This document shows, piece after piece, positions 57,713 through 64,000 of a stretch of DNA of 64,000 nucleotides. The stretch is from Sipunculus nudus (lineage: Eukaryota > Annelida > Sipuncula > Golfingiida > Sipunculidae), in NCBI GenBank assembly GCA_026874595.1, contig CM049317.1, positions 47,270,401-47,334,400 of the forward strand, read 5' to 3'. Within the stretch, counting starts at the first letter, position 1, and the number at the start of each line of letters is the position of its first letter. The translations under genes were made by a program, and so were the position numbers. Under the pieces are notes generated by a model. That model was not told where the DNA came from. It made no database searches and saw only the letters and a list, made by a program, of their open reading frames with translations.

Positions 57713-58290
57713 ACTAGATTCCCTGCTGATACTGTATGACGACTCGTCGGAACTATCGGGCTAATCTTGCCGCTGACCATTCCTCCTTCCCTATCTCTCA
57801 TTACCAATACACACACATGTTATATAGCATAATCTGTTTTATTTTATAACATACTGATATAGTGGATACTTGAATATAAGTCGTCCTCGCAGATAAAACG
57901 AGGGTGATTGTAGATTAAAAACCTTGTTGGACTAGCTATATAGTTATTTCCATGTTCCATGGCGGGTCTTCCATAATCCTGGTTCCTCCTGAACCTCCGC
58001 TTAGACCAATGGCTACGCCGAAAGCCATCGGGCCAATGAGTAGCACGGGCACAGGCTCCTTGATGATTCCTAGAGTCCCATGAAGCATTACTACCATCAT
58101 CACCTGACACTCGCCTCGGTTGGCCGGAACCGATTTCTCTGGGATCCTTTGAGGATCAATCATGATGGTTTTCGCCACGCCGCTCAGCGAGAGATCCAGG
58201 GGGTCTCTGTCTACGGACACTGGACTGCTCCTGCAGGTGACTCCCTTGATGGCTGTCAAAAGCGCTTCCACAGAATAAACCAATGGGGTA
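57713..58290 (-). pseudogene. Probable N-terminal part of the same gag
   Basis: Overlapping open frames in two registers (57844-58110 and 57936-58283) are GC-richer and rich in Arg, Gly, Pro and Asp, as in gag N-termini. They lie directly upstream of the recognised gag segment. No specific motif; assignment by position. Confidence 0.35.
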
Positions 58291-60270
58291 GTCTCAGGAT
58301 TTTCGGCCTGGGTGGGGCAGCTAATCGGCAGTGCTCAGTGGATCGTATCTTTTGGACCAGTGGCGCCACCTGTAAAGGCGTTAAATACTAGGAAGGTAGA
58401 GAGTCCATGCGGGGTACAGTACAGGGTACAGGACCTGATGAAAGGTTGACAGGGTGAAGCCTATCATGGGAAATTTACCCCCATACATACTACTTCTGAC
58501 TTTGGGACAGATAACTGTGTGCATACACTATCTGTATGGACCTAGTCCTGCTGGCACAAAACATCTAGAATTGCTAACCTGACATGTAGGGTACGCTCAA
58601 CAGCTGTGGGTCTCTGGCATTTAGCACCTGGATTAAGCGATAGAAGGTCAAGGTCATCATCACTCACTATATGGCCTTGCCGTTGGTTGGGGCGGTTAGA
58701 TGCATCACTGCATGGGGCAAGGTCGGATCAAGGTCAGAGTCAATTGCTTGAACTCTGGGTGAGGCAAAATGGGTATTAAGGGATGGAGAGTCATTGTCAG
58801 GTAAAAGTCTTGTCTGCCACTGTTCTCCCAGAATCTTTATATATATTAGATGTGGACCCCCAACGACACTATGCAGTTATACCCCCTTAGGACATAAGGG
58901 CATGATGATACAGCAAGAAACTGGCTGAATGCCTGGACGTGTGCACCAAGATTGAAACGGGCTAGTACCGGGCTACCCTGTCCCAGAACAGGGTGTGAGA
59001 CAGCGCAGGAGCGAGAAATCGCAAAAACACCCGCAGAGAATAATTCGCGTCAAGACTTGGAAGATCTGCCCGAAATACGGGCTAATTAAATCTCCACATC
59101 TTAACCTATGGTGTTCATTATGCAGGCCCACTATAGCTCGGGCAACAAACTCTAGGAACAGAGTGGTCTTAGCCTTCATCATATCAGCTGCAGCAGGTGT
59201 ACTTAGATCAATCACATTATTATCTCTACTGATCAAGGTCAAGGTCACAGAAGCAAATGTTACAAACAACTATTAGCAATAAGTATTTCTCTACTTCAGT
59301 ATGCAATGCAAGCACATGCAGAATGCAAATCGGATATACATTGGCAGTACAACTGTACTCATATACATCAAAGTATAGTAAAAACTTAAATACACAGTTT
59401 GAATATTCATATCAATACCCATATAGGCATTGTTAATAGTATACATATAGTATTTTTGACCAGGTGTACATGTATTTACACTGACATATTAACCTAAATC
59501 CCTTGGCCAATTAATTGCAACCTACTTGATCCAATAAAACTATCAATACTATATCACACACGGTATATACTGTTTATACACGTGAAATGACAATGTCTGT
59601 AACTCGCAACAAAGTGACATGCAGTATATAGTTAAAACATCTTAGGGTTCGAACTGCGACCATGCTGCCATCTGGTGGTAATTCCAGGTACGATTTCACG
59701 CTGGATATTCTGACCGTGTCCACGGACCACGGTCATCATGACGACCCGGGGTTACGAGATACTCCGGCCAGGCATGCAGTTACCGCATGCACACTGCAAA
59801 ACCTCAAAATAGTGGGTTTTTTTCAGGAAGTTCTTACATAAACTTGAGTTTTTTTTAGAGTAGTTCGTAACACAATTTGAAGGATTGCTCAACACACTTG
59901 TGAAGCTCTGTACGAAAGGATCATCCAGGATCAGTATTTCAAGGAAAGCAGGAATAAATGGGCGTTTGCAAACAGAAATCTGTTCGATCAGTCCTATGCT
60001 TAGTGGCCAATTACAATTGTCGGAACAGAAATGTTCGCACAGTGTAATTATTTGAATGGATACTCCTTGGTTCATTTATAATGAATAATAAATTACAGAT
60101 CGTCTTTTAGGAATACATGAAATTTCAATCTTTCATTTTCAGTTAAGCAGAATCTGTCTTTGAATTATTTATAAAAAAACAGTAATAAATCATTATGTAC
60201 CCAAATGACAAATTAAAGAAACAACGTGAAGAACCAAACAAAAATAAACAAAATCGGCCTACTTTGTCAC
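58291..60270. other. Non-coding DNA
   Basis: No gene recognised. Contains AAGGTCAAGGTCA motifs at 58648, 58728 and 59233-59247. The frame at 59752-60075 (minus, 107 codons) has no known domain. Confidence 0.4.
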
Positions 60271-60271
60271 A

Positions 60272-62278
60272 CCTACTTGCTCACACGATTTCGAAAATCG
60301 CCCGATGAAATCGGCTGATCTTCTTTGACAGTGCCATACTCTTGGTGACGGCGATTTTTTAAGCCGACACCGGCAAAATTGCGTCGTTGGGGATGTCACA
60401 CTACACGAAAAAGCCAGCGTATCCAACGGACTCCTGCCGAATTTGTGGATCGCCAGAAAGTCGCCGAATTTCAGGCCCGCCAGGGAGTCGAGCGCATTTG
60501 TCCCTTAAAATATACCCTGTCACATACTGGACGGGGCTCGGATGGTGCCCTCTGAACACAAATGATAAAAAATCATCCGGCGGCCGTCAGTAAACAAAGA
60601 GTTGGGCGAAGCCCCCTCGACATAATGGCGTGCGCCATCCCATTTTCGGTCGATGGTCAATTGGTCTGTTGGTCCGATACCCACGGGCAACGCCCGGGTA
60701 GGCTCCGCCCGACGTCCTGCCTGACGTCCTCGGACGTCCGCGCCTCCAGTATATTGTTACGGGTGCTCTTTTTATTATGTGACACGGGCGTAACTCCTGT
60801 TGTGGCACTCGTGTCTGGCCGCGTATTACATTCTATGTTTAATCCATACTGGTTGAACTCTCGTTGTCATGTTAGCCTTGGGTTTCACGCCTGGCCGAGG
60901 TCACGTGATGAGCCTGGTATGTAGAGATACACAGCGCTGTTTTTCTGGAAAATTCCTGAAACGCGTGTTTACTGTGTTGTGCAAGATCTTATAGACTGTT
61001 CGAGATGTGGAAAATTCTCGGATTGTGGTGTGGAGGTATATAAAGGGGCTGTGTTTTAGAACGGGAGGGGAGAGAGCAGAGCAGATTCCAGCGGACGCAG
61101 AAGCGTGTGTCAGTTTCTAGAACCTTATCCGACGAATGCGGCAATTATAGATTTTCGAAGACTTTCTCCTGGATTTTATGCATTTGGACTTCAGTTTACC
61201 TTCTGGATTGTTGCAAGAGCTTTACACTGGACTGTCATTCTCCGAGAGTATACATTTAAAGAATTTATTGTTGTGACGGTGTTGGTATCCAGGTACTGTG
61301 CACATTATTTTTCTGTGTGATTGTATTGATTTGTTGTTATACAGCTGTTTTACTGTAAATTGTATTGATTTAGTGTATTGTAATGTTAGGGTTGTTTAAG
61401 AATAAATTACGGTTATTTGTTAACAAAAAGCCACTGACTTCTTTATTCATTCCCCTAGACATTTCACGCTGCCTAGTGTTACAGAATCTAATTTTTCATC
61501 TCCGTTACAGAATTTGTGTTCATCACGCATACGTGATCTGTTTATATTAGGTTCCGTAACAATATATAGGGCATGTGAAAAATTTTTCACATCATATTTC
61601 TGATGTCTGAGAGTGTGAAGACTGCACAATTACTAGGTACTAGTGGCAAGCAAAGATGCCGCCATGGAAGACCAAGGGAGCAAGGAAAGCCTTTGATAAG
61701 ATGAAGTTTGCATAAGAGTCTGAGTCCACTTCATCGGAGCATGAACAGGGTTAAATTCCTGAGTTGATATGAGGAGCCCTGACGGCGGTCCGACACCAGC
61801 ACGGAGCGCGCTCGAAGCACGTTTGACTTTATACAAATCGGGCGGGATACGGTAAGGGTTCGTTCGAGAAACGTAGGGAGCCCATGCGGCGGCCGCGCAG
61901 CTCTGCCGAATTATAGAGCAAAAATATGGTCTTAAATCGTCGGATTGCTGCCCGAATATCGATCGAATGTTGGCCGATGCCCGAGCGACCTACGGTCGAC
62001 CTGTTTACGAGCTCTGCGATCTCAAAATTCGCCATGGGAACATCGGTCAATTGGGAACAGGTTTCGGTGCCCTGTGATCGTTGGCCGACCCCTAAAATCG
62101 TGGCGGAGCCCGCAGTGATCGAGCAAACACCGGCCGTATTCCTGCCGAAAGGCCCTTTTTTATCTCGCAGAGAAGTCGGTCGTGCTGTTATTTTTATATG
62201 TGACGGCCCCTTAATATACCCCTGTCGGTACAAAGTCGGGCGATCCTATGAATCGGCCGATAAAATCGTGAAGTGAGC
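60272..62278. mobile_element. GC-rich repeat with inverse ends, split by a solo LTR
   Basis: The left edge (GCTCACACGATTTCG, then ATCGCCCGATGAAATCGG) and the right edge read in reverse complement (GCTCACTTCACGATTTTATC, then GGCCGATTC and GATCGCCCGAC) resemble each other. GC content is raised on both sides of the LTR at 60755-61561. Probably one non-autonomous DNA element of about 1.2 kb hit by the LTR element. Superfamily unknown. Confidence 0.4.
60755..61561 (+). mobile_element. Solo LTR of the Gmr1-like family, copy D
   Basis: Begins TGTTACGGGTGCTC and ends GGTTCCGTAACA, flanked by a perfect 4-bp duplication, ATAT. Family TATA box TATATAAAGG at 61037-61046 and poly(A) signal AATAAA at 61401-61406, which would place the transcribed R region between about 61070 and 61425. 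Confidence 0.9.
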
Positions 62279-63487
62279 TACCGGCTTTTTAATGTTGAGT
62301 CCTGTTAGCTCGGAGTAGAACCGAAGAATCGTCATCTAGGGTAGCCGTGACAAACACGACTCAGTAAGGACCCCCTACTGACCCCCTACTGAGTCGTGAC
62401 ACAAGCCAAATTTAGAACCGCCCTGCAAGTCCACGCCACGTTTTATAACCTTATCTCCGCATACAGTCAGCAGGCAGACCGCAGGCAGAAATCACCAATA
62501 CATGCAGTACAATATACGATTATATTGGGTTATAACGGAATATTTCACACACATGGAAGGTGTCGTTGCAGAGATAAGAAATTTATTTAAAGGTCTAGTG
62601 GGTTTATTTGAAGTGACATGATACTTGTAAGCAATGAGGCATTGTCAAAAATGACGAAAATATTTGCATCCACATGGGGCCTTATAATGCGATCCTCAGA
62701 GGTGGATGTCCAGGCACTCTGGCAAGCCAGTGAACTGGCCATAATGTCAGAGGGCCGATCTGGCGCTACATCTAGGGCATGTAATGCTCTATAGAGTTAT
62801 TTATAACATCAACACGTGACCAATTATCGTGTTCACCAGTTTTTCGAAGAAATGTAACTAAACCCTGTGTATTAATTATGTGTTCAATAACTGAGTATAG
62901 TAAATAAAATATAGTAGGAGATCTGCATTAAAGAAGGAATATTCATCAAGAATTCACAATGGTTCACTCATTTATATACAAATAAACCTGGAAACATGGG
63001 CCGAATAAGTGAATGCAAACACGGTTTTGGGAGTATCCCATAATAGCTCCCCCCCCCCCCCCCCCCACACACACAGACATGGCGGAGGCTTGGGAGTGGA
63101 GGATGACGTAAAAGTATAGGTGTGTTAACTCGTTCCCGATAAGAGAGAGAAGTACGCTCTGGTATATAGAGAAAAACAGCTACCATACGAGTACGTGTAC
63201 TATGGTTAAGGCCGAGTGTGAACATGGAGCAATTTCCCATGTAAAATGGTAAAAAATCATAGCAAGTCCTAGGTGTAAATGGCAACAATCAAGCAAATGA
63301 ATGACTAAATATATGAATAGAATATTTGAATTTTACACGTAAAACACACTCTCACAAACACACACACACACACACACATAAAGATGATCGAAGTGAGAAT
63401 AAAGAACGCCAACTACCGTCTTAAGATACTGTTTATTTTCACCTCAGTCCCGATATATCAGGACCATGTAGGTATTATTAGAGTGTG

Positions 63488-63550
<63 letters not shown>

Positions 63551-64000
63551 CATGTCGATACGTACAACAAAATCTACCAATACTCTTGCGATGACAGTAT
63601 TTACCATTAAATGGAGTATTTTATTATGTTGATCTGTTTTTGTTAATAATTTAGTGAGTCATCGATATTTCAACACTTCACTGGTTATCCATTTCAATAA
63701 TTAGAACTGTCGTGTTGGCCTTTCATGGCAATTCGAAGAAAGTTCTGGTAGTGAAAAGATTAGCTTGAGGAATAAGGGTTAAACATGTATTAATGTTACG
63801 ATTGAAGTTCTGCTGAGAATGTGTAAAGCAAAACACTGATTTGAAAGCCCCTGTTCTTGAATAATTTTAAATGAAATGCACGTCATTTGAAAATGCAGTT
63901 TCGCTTATATCGATACCACATTTATATATAAATGTCAAATACTTTAACAAGTATTTACATTCACATACATAAATATATATCAATATGATACAGCGTTCCA
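62279..64000. other. Non-coding DNA with hairpin and microsatellites
   Basis: Contains a perfect 12-bp stem at 62355-62366 and 62387-62398, a C-run at about 63050-63066, (CA)n at about 63357-63378 and (TA)n at 63493-63549. No gene recognised. Confidence 0.5.
63493..63549. repeat. (TA)n microsatellite
   Basis: About 28 TA dinucleotides, giving an artificial Tyr-Ile open frame. Confidence 0.97.

Overview
The window reads as AT-rich, repeat-dense animal DNA with intron-containing genes. The mix of transposable elements, the dispersed repeats ending in G-runs and the many copies of a TCAAGGTCA-type motif suggest a lophotrochozoan, most likely a bivalve mollusc. That assignment is inference; nothing in the window names the species.

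Only one host protein-coding gene can be supported with confidence. It lies on the minus strand at 7091-11673 in four exons. It encodes a receptor guanylate cyclase of about 1108 residues whose extracellular part is not the usual ANF-receptor (type I periplasmic-binding) fold. It is instead a complete PstS-like phosphate-binding domain (type II periplasmic-binding fold). Order of parts: signal peptide, PstS-like domain with the phosphate-contacting residues kept, one membrane helix, kinase-homology (pseudokinase) domain, coiled dimerisation helix, complete guanylate cyclase catalytic domain, and a C-terminal tail of 10-residue repeats made from a 30-bp minisatellite. An intron splits the PstS-like domain, so this is a nuclear gene and not bacterial contamination. 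The simplest reading is an extracellular phosphate (or similar oxyanion) sensor that makes cGMP. This is the main finding.

The rest is mostly mobile DNA. Region by region: 0-2.7 kb, a decayed LINE and dispersed repeats; 2.7-6.2 kb, no recognised gene; 6.2-7.4 kb, two minisatellites, the second entering the cyclase 3' end; 7.1-11.7 kb, the cyclase gene; 11.7-14.2 kb, AT-rich non-coding DNA; 14.2-22.2 kb, a tRNA-type SINE and three copies of a non-autonomous DNA element with CAGTGGCGGATCC ends, one split by a solo LTR; 22.2-31.2 kb, mostly unassigned DNA; 31.2-32.1 kb, a solo LTR; 33.8 kb, a paired CRE/CCAAT cluster; 34.2-37.8 kb, a degraded L1-like LINE; 38.2-38.9 kb, the GIY-YIG end of a Penelope-like element; 39.7-40.4 kb, another solo LTR; 41.7-43.5 kb, a second LINE fragment with a tandem duplication; 44.6-49.0 kb, a large inverted repeat; 49.1-55.3 kb, an inactive Ty3/gypsy element whose integrase comes before reverse transcriptase (Gmr1-like order) and whose primer site matches tRNA-Pro; 57.3-58.3 kb, a gag fragment of another LTR element; 60.8-61.6 kb, a further solo LTR inside a GC-rich repeat; 61.6-64 kb, non-coding DNA with microsatellites.

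One LTR family gives six copies here: both LTRs of the 49-55 kb element and four solo LTRs. Three of the solo copies keep perfect 4-bp target duplications, which shows repeated insertion followed by LTR-LTR recombination.
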